From the NCBI RefSeq assembly GCF_001428025.1, contig NZ_LMSC01000007.1, forward strand, positions 817,801 to 881,800: DNA of 64,000 nucleotides, given 5' to 3'. Each line of letters begins with the position of its first letter. Positions within the stretch are counted from its first letter, which is position 1. Source of the stretch: Phycicoccus sp. Soil748 (lineage in GTDB: Bacteria; Actinomycetota; Actinomycetes; Actinomycetales; Dermatophilaceae). Of the stretch, positions 1-8,952 are shown piece by piece. The position numbers were made by a program, and so were the translations under genes. The notes under the pieces were generated by a model. It did no database searches. It saw only the letters and a list, made by a program, of their open reading frames with translations, and had not been told where the DNA came from.

Positions 1-53
1 CGACTCACGTTATATCGCGTTGTTGGCCATGGCAAGACCCAGACCAGTCGGCA

Positions 54-99
54 GGTCGGGGAGGTAGGTCGGGGAGGTAGGTCGGGGAGGTAGGTCGGG
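54..99. repeat. 13-bp tandem repeat upstream of the ATP-grasp gene
   Basis: Three exact copies of the 13-mer GGTCGGGGAGGTA (54-66, 67-79, 80-92) are followed by a 7-bp partial copy (93-99). The array ends 12 bases before the GTG start at 112. Each copy contains GGAGG, a ribosome-binding-like core, but the last core lies about 21 bases from the start. Copy number could therefore alter the leader or the spacing of a regulatory element; that is inference. The remaining bases 1-53 hold no gene that I can support. Confidence 0.85.
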
Positions 100-111
100 C
101 AGACTGGGCCG

Positions 112-972
112 GTGACGTCGCACCGCATCGCCCTGTGCACGTGGTCCGACCCGGCCTACGTCGACCCCGAGCCGCCGCTCGTCGCCGAGCAGCTCACCGC
201 ACGCGGTCACCGGGCCGACGTCGTGGTGTGGCACGACGACGTCGATTGGAGCGCCTACGACCTCGTCGTCATCCGCTCGACGTGGGACTACTTCGAGCGG
301 CTCGAGGAGTTCCTGGCCTGGGTCGACCGCGTCGACGTCGAGAGCCGCATCGTCAACCCGCCCGCCGTCGTGCGCTGGAACGTCCACAAGGGCTACCTCG
401 CCGAGCTCGGGGCGGCGGGGGTGCCCGTTCTGCCGATGCTCGTCGTGCCGCGCGGCGCCGCGGACATCGACGCCCGGATCGCCGCGACCGGCTGGGAGCA
501 GGTGGTCGTCAAGCCGGCCGTCGACGGGGGAGCCCGCAAGGCGGCCCGGGGCGAGGCGACGTCACCCGCCCTTGTCGAGCACGCCCGGGTCGTGGTCGAG
601 CTCGGCGACGTCGTCGTGCAGCCCTACGCGCCGGGCATCGAGGACGGCGAGGTGTCGCTGTTCGTCTTCGGCGGCGAGGTCTCGCACGCCGTCCGCAAGG
701 TGCCGGCCGACGGGGACTACCGCGTCCAGGCGCACCACGGCGGTGCCGAGCACCCCCACACCGCGACTGAGGCCGAGCTGGCCACGGCCCGGGCCGCGCT
801 GGCGGTCGCCCCGGACGGCGTCACCTACGCGCGGGTGGACCTGGTGGAGCACGAGGGCGTGCCGACGGTCATGGAGCTCGAGCTCATCGAGCCGGACCTC
901 TTCCTGCGGATGGATGCCGGTGCGCTCGATCGCTACGTCGACCTCGTGGAGGCCCAGCTCCGGCCTGCCTGA
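112..972 (+). CDS. ATP-grasp domain protein (RimK/glutathione synthetase-like fold)
   Basis: 286 residues. The first ~100 residues form a pre-ATP-grasp Rossmann-like part. The ATP-grasp core follows: VVVKPAVDGG near residue 130 has the nucleotide-binding lysine and glycine loop, and the acidic metal-binding stretch MELELIEPDLFL lies near residue 250. Enzymes with this fold join a carboxylate to an amine or thiol through an acyl phosphate. The substrate here is unknown. The GTG start fits the family N-terminus but has no close Shine-Dalgarno; it sits just after the 13-bp tandem repeat. The gene converges with the DUF4191 gene two bases away, so it is probably transcribed alone. I recognise the fold but no specific gene. 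Confidence 0.8.
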   Translation: MTSHRIALCTWSDPAYVDPEPPLVAEQLTARGHRADVVVWHDDVDWSAYDLVVIRSTWDYFERLEEFLAWVDRVDVESRIVNPPAVVRWNVHKGYLAELGAAGVPVLPMLVVPRGAADIDARIAATGWEQVVVKPAVDGGARKAARGEATSPALVEHARVVVELGDVVVQPYAPGIEDGEVSLFVFGGEVSHAVRKVPADGDYRVQAHHGGAEHPHTATEAELATARAALAVAPDGVTYARVDLVEHEGVPTVMELELIEPDLFLRMDAGALDRYVDLVEAQLRPA

Positions 973-974
973 CC

Positions 975-1709
975 TCAGCGGCCGCGCATGGCCTTGCGGT
1001 CGACGCGGGCGCGCATGGGGTCGGTGCCGGCGGGGATCGGGGGACGCATGCCGCCGAGCGACTTCAGGCGCTTGTTGACCGCCGAGACCTCCTCCTTGGT
1101 CAGGACGGGCTTCATGCGGGTCAGCTTGCTGCTGAGCTTGCGCACGGGCACCTGGTCGTCGCCGTCACCCACGGAGATCGCGGTCACGGGCACACCGGGC
1201 GCCACGCGCTCGACCTTGCGGCGTTCCTGGACGATGAGCTTCTTGCGGCGCGCGTCCGGGCCCTCGGCGACCAGGACCACGCCCGGGCGACCGACGGCGC
1301 GGTACACGAACGCGGCCCCGACCATGTCCTCGGGGCGTGTGCCGCGGGCACCGTCAATGGCCACCGGCTCCTGGGAGAAGAACCATCCGCGGCGCAGCGC
1401 ACCGAGGGCAGCGCCGGCCGCGCCGGGCTGGCCCTCGAGGCTGCGGTAGGCAGCGCGCTCGGCCTTGCGGCTCAGGACCAGGGTCGCGGCGAGCAGGCCG
1501 ACGGGGATGCTGAGGACCAGCGCGTACTTCCAGTGCCCGAGGAGCAGGCCGATGACGGTGCCGACCACGACGACGGCGACGAAGGCGAACAGCATCCACC
1601 AGGGGATGGTCGGGTCGGCCTTGCTGGCCGCGCTGTAGACCTGTCGGACCTGGGCGAACCGTCCCTGCTTTGCGGGGGCGTCCGACTGCTGCTTCTCCTT
1701 GCGGGCCAT
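975..1709 (-). CDS. DUF4191 two-TM membrane protein
   Basis: 244 residues. A basic N-terminus is followed by two hydrophobic segments (about residues 37-57 and 61-79) forming a hairpin, then a ~165-residue cytoplasmic domain rich in Arg, Lys and Val. This is the actinobacterial DUF4191 architecture, a family that lies next to lipA in many actinobacteria (Rv2219 in M. tuberculosis, from memory). It starts 19 bases after the lipA stop on the same strand, so it is probably the last gene of a lipB-lipA-DUF4191 unit. Biochemical function is unknown. The neighbourhood hints at a membrane role linked to lipoylation or glutamine metabolism, but nothing in the sequence shows a catalytic site. Confidence 0.85.
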   Translation of the reverse strand: MARKEKQQSDAPAKQGRFAQVRQVYSAASKADPTIPWWMLFAFVAVVVVGTVIGLLLGHWKYALVLSIPVGLLAATLVLSRKAERAAYRSLEGQPGAAGAALGALRRGWFFSQEPVAIDGARGTRPEDMVGAAFVYRAVGRPGVVLVAEGPDARRKKLIVQERRKVERVAPGVPVTAISVGDGDDQVPVRKLSSKLTRMKPVLTKEEVSAVNKRLKSLGGMRPPIPAGTDPMRARVDRKAMRGR

Positions 1710-1728
1710 GGGGGTCAGGATACGGGTG

Positions 1729-2766
1729 TCAGGCAGGGGTTCCCAACGCGGCCGGGCGGCGGGCGGCGACCAGCGACGCAGCCTCCTGGCGGGCGGGGTC
1801 GCCCGCGGCGTCGGCGAGGTGCTGCAGGTGCTCGGGGATCTCGCGGCCCCACTTCTTCATGGCCGTCGCCCAGAGGCGGCCGGCCCGGTAGGACGAGCGC
1901 ACGAGCGGCCCCGCCATGACGCCCTTGAAGCCCATGTCCTCGGCCACCTGGCTCCAGTGCACGAACTCCTCGGGCTTGACCCAGCGGTCGATCGGGTGGT
2001 GCAGCTTGGAGGGGCGCAGGTACTGGGTGATGGTGAGGATGTCGCACCCGGCGTCGTGCAGGTCGCGGATGGCCTGCTCGACCTCGTGGTCCTCCTCGCC
2101 CATGCCGAGGATGAGGTTGGACTTGGTCACCAGCTGCGCCTCGCGGGCCATCGACAGCACCTTGAGCGACTTGTCGTAGGTGAAGGCGGGGCGGATCTGC
2201 TTGAAGATGCGCGGCACGGTCTCGAGGTTGTGCGCGAACACCTCCGGCTGGGCCTCGAAGAGCTGACCGACGAGCTCGGGCTTCGCGCCGAAGTCGGGCG
2301 GCAGGATCTCCACGCCGGTGTTGGGGTTCTTCTCGTGGATCTGGCGGATCGTCTCGGCGTAGAGCCACGCCGCGCCGTCGGGCTGGTCGTCGCGGGCGAC
2401 GCCGGTGACGGTCGAGTAGCGCAGGCCCATCTGGGCGACCGACTCGGCCACCCGGCGGGGCTCGTCACGGTCGAGGGCCTCGGGACGGCCGGTCGCGATG
2501 TCGCAGAAGTCGCAGCGGCGGGTGCAGACGTCACCACCGATGAGGAAGGTCGCCTCGCGGTCCTCCCAGCACTCGAAGATGTTGGGACAGCCGGCCTCCT
2601 GGCAGACCGTGTGCAGCCCCTCGGTCTTCACCATCGAGTGCAGCTTGGTGTACTCCGGCCCCATCTTGGCGGTCGTGCGGATCCACTCGGGCTTGCGCTC
2701 GATCGGCGTCTCGGCGTTGCGTGCCTCGACGCGCAGCAGTCGACGACCCTCGGGTGCGACAGTCAC
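1729..2766 (-). CDS. lipA: lipoyl synthase LipA
   Basis: 345 residues from the GTG at 2766. The reading frame stays open upstream, but this start has a GGGAG site seven bases away and matches the family N-terminus. LipA is a radical-SAM enzyme that inserts two sulfurs into protein-bound octanoyl groups. The auxiliary cluster cysteines are C55, C60 and C66 ([12 protein letters not shown]). The radical-SAM triad is C81, C85 and C88 (CTRRCDFC). A C-terminal RSSY motif carries the serine ligand of the auxiliary cluster. Length is normal for the family. It follows lipB with a 170-base gap holding a strong inverted repeat, and precedes the DUF4191 gene. Its acceptors include the two lipoyl domains of SucB encoded a few kb away. 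Confidence 0.97.
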   Translation of the reverse strand: MTVAPEGRRLLRVEARNAETPIERKPEWIRTTAKMGPEYTKLHSMVKTEGLHTVCQEAGCPNIFECWEDREATFLIGGDVCTRRCDFCDIATGRPEALDRDEPRRVAESVAQMGLRYSTVTGVARDDQPDGAAWLYAETIRQIHEKNPNTGVEILPPDFGAKPELVGQLFEAQPEVFAHNLETVPRIFKQIRPAFTYDKSLKVLSMAREAQLVTKSNLILGMGEEDHEVEQAIRDLHDAGCDILTITQYLRPSKLHHPIDRWVKPEEFVHWSQVAEDMGFKGVMAGPLVRSSYRAGRLWATAMKKWGREIPEHLQHLADAAGDPARQEAASLVAARRPAALGTPA

Positions 2767-2874
2767 GAAGACTCCCTTGCCTTGCGTTCGGTGCGCCGCC
2801 ACCGGCCGGTATGCCGGGGGGCACGGGCGCGCCCGGAGGTCACCGGGCGTCCTCCAAGACTACGCCTGCCCCGT

Positions 2875-2917
2875 TCGAGGTATTCCGCCACCGTCTCGTG
2901 GTAGCCGAATACCTCGA
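2875..2917. promoter_or_regulatory. perfect 11-bp inverted repeat between lipB and lipA
   Basis: Arms 2875-2885 (TCGAGGTATTC) and 2907-2917 are exact reverse complements separated by 21 bases. The spacer contains a second short stem (CCAC/GTGG). In RNA on either strand this would fold into a compound hairpin. It lies 20 bases downstream of the lipB stop and about 110 bases upstream of the lipA start. No T-run follows on the - strand, so it could be a terminator or attenuator of lipB readthrough, an mRNA stabiliser, or a bipartite operator. The AT content of the arms (GGTATTC) stands out in this GC-rich DNA. Confidence 0.7.
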
Positions 2918-2936
2918 CCCGGACGGGAGATCCGGC

Positions 2937-3572
2937 TCAGGCCGCGGCGAGGACGTCCGCGAGGTGCTTCTCGGCATACGGGAGCACGTCCTGGACGGTG
3001 ACCGCACGCCCGGCCTCGCGGCTGATCGAGCTCACCCCGGCGTCCTCGATGCCGCAGGCGATGATGTTGTCGGCCCACGAGAGGTCGGCGTCGCAGTTGA
3101 GGGCGAAGCCGTGCATCGTCACCTGCCGGCTCACGCGGACCCCGATGGCGCCGAGCTTGCGGTCGGGGCCGCGCTCGTCGGCGAGCACCCAGACGCCGCT
3201 GCGACCCTCGACCCGGACGGTCTCGACCCCGAAGTCACGGCAGGTGCGGATCATGACCTCCTCGAGCCGGCGGACGTGGGCGACCACGTCGATCGGCACA
3301 CCGTGCAGCCGCACGATGGGGTAGCCGACGAGCTGTCCGGGACCGTGCCAGGTGATGAGCCCCCCTCGGTCCACGTCGATGACGGGGGTGCCGTCGACGG
3401 GGCGCTGGTGCGGCTCGGTGCGCTTGCCGGCGGTGTAGACGGCGTGGTGCTCCAGGAGCAGGACGGTGTCCTCGCCACCGGCCACCACACCGGCATGGAC
3501 CTCGCGCTGCAGGGCCCAGGCGGCCTCGTAGTCGACGAGGTCCGGGGCGAAGCCGACGTGCTCGAAACGCAT
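2937..3572 (-). CDS. lipB: octanoyltransferase LipB
   Basis: 211 residues. LipB moves octanoate from acyl carrier protein to lipoyl domains, the first step of lipoate assembly. Visible motifs are the [17 protein letters not shown] signature (about residues 69-85), the catalytic lysine K139 in KLGAIGVRV, and the acyl-thioester cysteine C173 in the IIACG motif. The C-terminus is short but complete. It is upstream of lipA on the same strand, separated by 170 bases with an inverted repeat, so the two are co-directional but may not be uniformly co-transcribed. The peptidase E-like gene lies upstream on the same strand. Confidence 0.96.
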   Translation of the reverse strand: MRFEHVGFAPDLVDYEAAWALQREVHAGVVAGGEDTVLLLEHHAVYTAGKRTEPHQRPVDGTPVIDVDRGGLITWHGPGQLVGYPIVRLHGVPIDVVAHVRRLEEVMIRTCRDFGVETVRVEGRSGVWVLADERGPDRKLGAIGVRVSRQVTMHGFALNCDADLSWADNIIACGIEDAGVSSISREAGRAVTVQDVLPYAEKHLADVLAAA

Positions 3573-3616
3573 GGCTCGACCTTACGCCTGCGTCCCGGCG
3601 GCGCCGGGTCGGGCCC

Positions 3617-4342
3617 TCAGAGGCGCCGGGGCTCCAGCCGCTCCTCGACGGCGCGGTCGCCCTCACGGGTGACGACGTAGGCGCCCTTGCCGTCGACCTC
3701 CGACACCGCCTCGACCAGCTGGGTCCCGTGGTAGACGAGGCCGACCCCGTCGTCGGTGCAGTGGGTCGTCGACAGCGTGCCGTCCGCGACGAGCTGGTGG
3801 ACCAGGGGGCGACGGCGCTCCTCGGAGTCGTAGTGCACGCCGTTGCCGTAGGGGAGCAGGGCCAGGCCGTTGGTGACGGCGCGCAGCTCCGGGCCGAAGG
3901 AGTCGGTGGTGCCGCCCTCGTACCAGCAGATCGACCCGGCAGAGACGCCGGACAGCACCACACCGGCCTCCCAGGCGCGGCGGAAGATCTCGTCGAGGCC
4001 GTGCACCCGCCAGACGGCCAGCAGGTTGGCCACCGAGCCGCCGTTGACCCAGACGACGTCCTGCTGCAGCAGGTGACCCTCGATGTCCTCGACGTTCGGC
4101 ATGGAGAACAGGTTGAGGTTGGTCAGGTCGAACCCGGCGACGCCGGCCGCCTCGCCCATCCAGCTGTTGAAGTAGGCCTGGTCGCCGCCGGCCGTGCCGA
4201 GGTGGGTCACGCGTGGCGCCCGTCCGTCGACCCCGGAGAGCTCGACGGCGTGGTGCACCAGGGCGTTGAACTCCAGGCGGGTTCGGGAGCCGTAGCGGTA
4301 ACCACCGGAGGTGGCGAGGATGGTCGGCTGGTCGGCAGGCAT
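3617..4342 (-). CDS. peptidase E-like protein (family S51)
   Basis: 241 residues. Family S51 enzymes are class-I-amidotransferase-like serine peptidases; E. coli PepE cleaves Asp-X dipeptides. The nucleophile elbow GVSAGS holds S134. LGTAGG near residue 48 and VWVNGGSVANLL near residue 98 match the family core. There is no signal peptide, so it should be cytosolic. It starts 66 bases from the divergently transcribed kinase gene and ends 44 bases before lipB on the same strand. The sequence supports the family; Asp-X specificity is inferred only from relatives. Confidence 0.85.
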   Translation of the reverse strand: MPADQPTILATSGGYRYGSRTRLEFNALVHHAVELSGVDGRAPRVTHLGTAGGDQAYFNSWMGEAAGVAGFDLTNLNLFSMPNVEDIEGHLLQQDVVWVNGGSVANLLAVWRVHGLDEIFRRAWEAGVVLSGVSAGSICWYEGGTTDSFGPELRAVTNGLALLPYGNGVHYDSEERRRPLVHQLVADGTLSTTHCTDDGVGLVYHGTQLVEAVSEVDGKGAYVVTREGDRAVEERLEPRRL

Positions 4343-4408
4343 GACCCGACTCTAGGGGCCTGTGGACAACCGCCCGGGTGCCGGGTCGGGCGTCGGCAGA
4401 CTGGCCGG

Positions 4409-6007
4409 ATGGGAGCGACGGAAGGCAGCGAGGGGCAGCCGGGTGTGCCGCCGCATGTCCCGGGCTACCGGCTCGGCGACCTGCTGGGCGCCGGCGGCAC
4501 CGGCACGGTCTGGGCGGCGACCCGGGAGGCCGACGGGGCACAATGTGCGGTCAAGGTCGTCGCGGTGGGGACCGATGCCGACACCTCCGCGGCGGCACGC
4601 GAGCTCGCGGTGCTCGGCCGGGTGGACGTGGAGGGGCTCGTGGGCTTCCACGAGGCGGTCGCCCTGGGCGACGAGGGAGCGGCCTCGATCGCGCTCGTGC
4701 TCGACCACGTCGGCGGCGGCTCGCTCGAACGGGTCGTGCGCGCCCGCGGTCGGCTCAGCGTGGGCGAGTCGGTCACGGTGCTCGCCCCGGTTGCCCGCAC
4801 GTTGGCCGGACTGCACGCGCTGGGGGTCACCCACGGCGACGTCAGCCCCGCCAACGTGCTGTTCGAGCGCTCGGGCCGGCCACTGTTGGGCGACCTCGGG
4901 GTGGCGCGGCTCGCGGGCGAAGGCTGGGCAGACGCCTACGGCACCGACGGGTTCGTGGCGCCCGAGGTCCTCGACGGGGCCCCGGTGGGCCCCGCCGCCG
5001 ACGTGTATGCCGTGGGTGCCCTGGCCTGGTACTGCGTGACCGGGGCGCCACCGGGGCCTGCTGCGCTGCGGCCGCCGCTCGAGTCGCTCGTGCCGGACCT
5101 TCCCCCCGCATGGCTCGACGCGACGCGGCTGGCCCTGAGGGGCGATCCCGAGGTCCGGCCCACCGCCGCGGAGCTCGCCCTCACGTACTTCGACGCCGCC
5201 GCCTGCGAACCGCTGCGGCTCGTCGTGGGCACGGACGACACCTCGATGCTGACGCACCGGCTGCGCAACGCCCCAGCCCCCGCTCCGGCCCCGCCGTCCC
5301 GACAGGCTGAGCGTGTGGGTCTGCCGCGCGCGGCTCTGGCACGTCTACTTCACAGGGTTCGGGTCGCCCGGCCCGGGGCGCGGACGACGCGCGCGGTGGC
5401 CACCACCACGGCACTGCTCCTCCTGCTCGGCACCGGGGGCCTCATAGCGGCCGGGACGGTGGCGGCACCGCGGTGGCTGTCGCCCGACGGCCGGCGCGCG
5501 GAGCCCACGACGTCGCACGCCCGGGCGGGTGCGAGCGAAGCCCCCGGCCCGACCCCCGACCCGACGCGCGACCCGAGCCCTGCCCCTCCGTCCGACCCGC
5601 AGCTGGACCCGTCGGCGCCCCGGGACCGGGCGCAGCGGCTGATGCAGGCGCTGTCGGACCTGCGGGCGCGTGCCATGGAGTCGAGGGCGGCGGCCGACCT
5701 CGACCACCTGGACGCGCCCGGGTCACCGGCCCTCGCCGCCGACACCGCGACGCTGGCCGGCCTGCGGCAGGTGGGGCAGTCCTACGAAGGGGTGCACCTG
5801 GTCGTGCGCCGGGCCGACGCGACGACGGTCGCCCGGGGGTCCGCCACCGTCGAGGCGGTCGTGGACACCGCGGCGTACCGCGTCGTGACGGCCGGCTCGA
5901 GCAGCACCCGGGCGGCGGTGGCAGGCCAGCGGTTGAGGTTCGAGCTGGTCTGGACCGGAGATCGCTGGCTCGTGGCCCGGGTCGGCGCCGTTCCCGGGAC
6001 AGGGTGA
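4409..6007 (+). CDS. membrane Ser/Thr protein kinase with extracellular C-terminal domain
   Basis: 532 residues from the ATG at 4409; the frame is open far upstream, but the kinase domain begins only here. Kinase domain is about residues 20-270: glycine loop LGAGGTGTVW, ATP lysine K49, catalytic loop HGDVSPANV (D144, N149), and metal-binding D162 in a GDLG motif where DFG is usual. The HRD arginine is replaced by glycine, so activation-loop regulation may differ. A Pro/Ala linker leads to one transmembrane helix near 347-370, then an extracytoplasmic Pro/Asp-rich spacer and a ~120-residue C-terminal domain with no known sensor repeat (no PASTA). Divergent from the peptidase E gene. Probably an envelope-sensing kinase; ligand unknown. 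Confidence 0.85.
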   Translation: MGATEGSEGQPGVPPHVPGYRLGDLLGAGGTGTVWAATREADGAQCAVKVVAVGTDADTSAAARELAVLGRVDVEGLVGFHEAVALGDEGAASIALVLDHVGGGSLERVVRARGRLSVGESVTVLAPVARTLAGLHALGVTHGDVSPANVLFERSGRPLLGDLGVARLAGEGWADAYGTDGFVAPEVLDGAPVGPAADVYAVGALAWYCVTGAPPGPAALRPPLESLVPDLPPAWLDATRLALRGDPEVRPTAAELALTYFDAAACEPLRLVVGTDDTSMLTHRLRNAPAPAPAPPSRQAERVGLPRAALARLLHRVRVARPGARTTRAVATTTALLLLLGTGGLIAAGTVAAPRWLSPDGRRAEPTTSHARAGASEAPGPTPDPTRDPSPAPPSDPQLDPSAPRDRAQRLMQALSDLRARAMESRAAADLDHLDAPGSPALAADTATLAGLRQVGQSYEGVHLVVRRADATTVARGSATVEAVVDTAAYRVVTAGSSSTRAAVAGQRLRFELVWTGDRWLVARVGAVPGTG

Positions 6008-6031
6008 CGTGGCGACCGGGGGAGGGAGCGG

Positions 6032-6940
6032 CTAGTCCTGGGCGTCCTGCGAGAGCGCCCAGCGCAGTGCCGAGTCGATGGTGGGGTCGGCGTGGACGAA
6101 CCCCGAGGCGGGGAGGCGCTCGGCGACGACCCGCTTGCTCGTGAGGATCTCGTCGGAGAAACCGCCCAGCACCAGCTTGATCCCGAATGCAGGCGCCGGG
6201 AAGACCGCCGGCCGGTGGAGCTGCTTGCCGAGGGCCCGGGCGATGTCGAGCTGCCGGGCGGGCAGGGGAGCGACGAGGTTGACGGGCCCTTCGACCTCGG
6301 GGTGGTCGACCAGGTGCACCAGCGCAGCGACGGTGTCGCGCAACGAGATCCACGGCCACCACTGCTGCCCGCTGCCCAGCGGGCCGAGGATCCCCAACCG
6401 GGCCAGCGGCAGCATCCGGGCCAGCGCTCCGCCCTTCGGGGACAGCACGATGCCGGTGCGCGGATGGGCCACGGCGAGCCCCGCCTCGCGGGCCGGGTCG
6501 GCGGCGGCCTCCCACGCACGGACGACCTCGCTGAGGAACCCGTTGCCGAAGGAGGACTGCTCGGTGAGCACCTCGTCGCCGCGGTCGCCGTACACACCGA
6601 CCGCGGAGCCGCTCACCAGCCGCACCGGCTCCCCGAGGTCGGCGAGAGCCTTGGCGATCGTCTGCGTGCCGTCGACCCGTGAGCCGAGGATCTGCTGCTG
6701 GTAGGACGGCGTCCACCGGTGGTCGCCGACCCCGGCGCCCGCCAGGTGCACGACCGCCGTGACCCCGGTGAGGTCAGCCGGGGCGAGCAGGTGCGCGGCC
6801 GGGTCCCAACGCACCTCGTCGGGAGCCTGGACCGGGCGTCGCACGAGGCGCACCACCTCGTCCCCCCGCCCACGCAGGTATGACGACAGCGCGCTGCCGA
6901 TCAGTCCGGTGGAACCGGTGATGGCAACGCGCTGCGGCAT
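6032..6940 (-). CDS. TIGR01777-family NAD(P)-dependent epimerase-like protein
   Basis: 302 residues from the ATG at 6940, which has GGAG nine bases upstream; a longer open frame (to 6985) lacks such a site. The dinucleotide-binding loop ITGSTGLIG is at residues 7-15, and later segments match the extended short-chain dehydrogenase fold and the C-terminal DUF1731-like region. Members (E. coli YfcH, Rv2216 in M. tuberculosis from memory) often sit between the sucB/dlaT and lip genes, as here. The substrate is not known. It is 56 bases downstream of sucB on the same strand, so it may be co-transcribed with lpdA-sucB. Confidence 0.85.
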   Translation of the reverse strand: MPQRVAITGSTGLIGSALSSYLRGRGDEVVRLVRRPVQAPDEVRWDPAAHLLAPADLTGVTAVVHLAGAGVGDHRWTPSYQQQILGSRVDGTQTIAKALADLGEPVRLVSGSAVGVYGDRGDEVLTEQSSFGNGFLSEVVRAWEAAADPAREAGLAVAHPRTGIVLSPKGGALARMLPLARLGILGPLGSGQQWWPWISLRDTVAALVHLVDHPEVEGPVNLVAPLPARQLDIARALGKQLHRPAVFPAPAFGIKLVLGGFSDEILTSKRVVAERLPASGFVHADPTIDSALRWALSQDAQD

Positions 6941-6996
6941 GTCACTCCTGCGGTCGAGCGGGGTGGGCCGGACGCGCCGGCCCACCCCTCAGCGGG

Positions 6997-8904
6997 TCAG
7001 AGCCCGAGGTCGGACTCGAAGTGGCCGTCCTCGAGGCGCGTCTTCATCGTGGTGAGGAAGCGCGCCGCGTCGGCACCGTCGACGACCCGGTGGTCGTAGG
7101 ACAGGGCCAGGTAGACCATCGAGCGGATGGCGATCGTCTCGCCGCCCTCGCCGTCGGAGACCACGACCGGGCGCTTGACGACCGCGCCGGTGCCGAGGAT
7201 GGCGACGTTGGGCTGGTTGATGATCGGGGTGTCGAAGAGCGCGCCGCGGCTGCCGGTGTTGGTCAGCGTGAACGTGCCGCCGCCGAGCTCGTCGGGCCCG
7301 ATCTTGTTGGTACGGGTGCGCTCGGCGAGGTCGGCGATCTTGCGGGCCAGCCCGGCGATGTTGAGGTCACCGGCGTCCTTGATCACCGGGACGAGCAGGC
7401 CCCGCTCGGTGTCGACCGCGACGCCGAGGTTCTCGGTGCCGTGGTAGGTCACCTCGGTGCCCTCGACGCTGGAGTTGACCGACGGGTGGGCCTTGAGCGC
7501 CTCGACGGCGGCGAGCGCGAAGAACGGCAGGAAGCTGAGCTTGGTGCCCTCGCGCTGCTCGAACTCCGACTTCGCCTTGGCCCGCAGGCGCGCGATCTTC
7601 GTGACGTCGACCTCGACCACGGTGGTCAGCTGCGCGGACACCTGCAGCGACTCGACCATGCGCTTGGCGATGGTCTGGCGCAGGCGCGACATCTTCTCTG
7701 TGGTCCCGCGCTTGGGGGAGACCGCCGCGGAGCCGGCCGAGGGGGCCGAAGACGCAGCCTGAGCCGCGGAGGCAGCCGGTGCAGCAGCGGAGGCCGGTGC
7801 CGGGGCCTTGGCGGCCTCCTCGGCGGCCTTCGCCGCGTCGAGGACGTCCTGCTTGCGGATGCGGCCGCCGACGCCGGTGCCCTTGAGCGAGCCCAGGTCG
7901 ACCTTGTTCTCGGCCGCGAGCTTGCGCACCAGCGGGGTGACGTAGGACGAGGCGTCCTGGCTGTCTCCCGAGGGCTGCGCGGCCGGTGCCTGGGACTGCT
8001 GGGGTGCGGCCTGCTGAGCCGGAGCCGACTGGGCGGCGGGGGCCTGCTGCTGGGGCGCCTCCTGCTTCGGCTGCTCCTGCGGCGCCTCCTGCTTCGGGGC
8101 TTCCTCCTTCGGGGCCTCGGGCTCGGGAGCCTGCTCCTGCTTCGGCTCCTCCTGCGGGGCCGCGGCGGGGGCGCTGTCGCCGGAGCCACCGGCTGAGCCA
8201 CCGATGACGGCCAGGTCGCCGCCGACCGGGACGGTGTCGTCCTCCTGGACGAGGATCTTGGTCAGGGTGCCGGCGAACGGCGAGGGGATCTCGGTGTCGA
8301 CCTTGTCGGTGGAGACCTCGAGCAACGGCTCGTCGACCTCGACGGTGTCGCCCTCGGCCTTGAGCCAGCGGGTCACGGTGCCCTCGGTGACGGACTCGCC
8401 GAGCGCCGGCATCGTCACCGTCTCGCCGGAGCCGCCACCGGAACCGCCGTCGCCCGAACCACCCTGGGCGGCCGGAGCGGAGTCCTGCTGGCCTTGCCCC
8501 TGCTGGCCCTGCTCGGGCTCGGACGTCGACTCCTGGGGCGCCTGCTCGGTCGAGGGAGCCTCGGCCGGCGGCTCCTCGGAACCGGCGGACGCCTGCTCCT
8601 GCGAGGCCTCGGCACCAGCGTCCTGCTGCCCACCCTGCTGGTCGGACTGCTCGCCACCGCCGGAGCTGCCGTCGCCAACGACGGCGAGGTCGGCGCCGAC
8701 CGGCACCGTGTCGTCCTCCTGCGCGAGGATCTCCTGCAGCACGCCCGCGACGGGCGAGGGGATCTCCGTGTCGACCTTGTCGGTGGACACCTCGAGCAGT
8801 GGCTCGTCGACCTCGACGGTGTCGCCGACGTTCTTCAGCCAGCGCGTCACGGTGCCTTCGGTGACCGACTCACCCAGGGCCGGCATGGTCACGCGTTCAG
8901 ACAT
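6997..8904 (-). CDS. sucB: 2-oxoglutarate dehydrogenase E2, dihydrolipoamide succinyltransferase-type, with two lipoyl domains
   Basis: 635 residues. Two nearly identical lipoyl domains (about 1-77 and 161-237) carry the lipoyl-lysines K43 and K201 in DKVDT motifs. They are joined by long Gln/Pro/Ala-rich linkers. A peripheral subunit-binding domain ([25 protein letters not shown]) lies near 330-365, and the CoA acyltransferase domain fills the rest, with the catalytic histidine in SYDHRVVDG near the C-terminus. In actinobacteria this protein (DlaT/SucB) serves the pyruvate dehydrogenase complex and is annotated sucB; which ketoacid it serves here cannot be told from sequence. lpdA is immediately upstream and lipB/lipA nearby, so substrate, modifying enzymes and reoxidising enzyme cluster together. 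Confidence 0.93.
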   Translation of the reverse strand: MSERVTMPALGESVTEGTVTRWLKNVGDTVEVDEPLLEVSTDKVDTEIPSPVAGVLQEILAQEDDTVPVGADLAVVGDGSSGGGEQSDQQGGQQDAGAEASQEQASAGSEEPPAEAPSTEQAPQESTSEPEQGQQGQGQQDSAPAAQGGSGDGGSGGGSGETVTMPALGESVTEGTVTRWLKAEGDTVEVDEPLLEVSTDKVDTEIPSPFAGTLTKILVQEDDTVPVGGDLAVIGGSAGGSGDSAPAAAPQEEPKQEQAPEPEAPKEEAPKQEAPQEQPKQEAPQQQAPAAQSAPAQQAAPQQSQAPAAQPSGDSQDASSYVTPLVRKLAAENKVDLGSLKGTGVGGRIRKQDVLDAAKAAEEAAKAPAPASAAAPAASAAQAASSAPSAGSAAVSPKRGTTEKMSRLRQTIAKRMVESLQVSAQLTTVVEVDVTKIARLRAKAKSEFEQREGTKLSFLPFFALAAVEALKAHPSVNSSVEGTEVTYHGTENLGVAVDTERGLLVPVIKDAGDLNIAGLARKIADLAERTRTNKIGPDELGGGTFTLTNTGSRGALFDTPIINQPNVAILGTGAVVKRPVVVSDGEGGETIAIRSMVYLALSYDHRVVDGADAARFLTTMKTRLEDGHFESDLGL

Positions 8905-8952
8905 GTGCCTCTATCTCCTTGTTTCGTGTTCGCTGGCGGATCAGCAGTACGT

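Noticed and set aside
10-387. Open frame on the - strand across the 13-bp repeat
   Set aside because: Proline- and aspartate-skewed translation antisense to the ATP-grasp gene; no domain or start signal.
3728-4408. Upstream extension of the Ser/Thr kinase
   Set aside because: Antisense to the peptidase E gene; the kinase motifs start only after the ATG at 4409.
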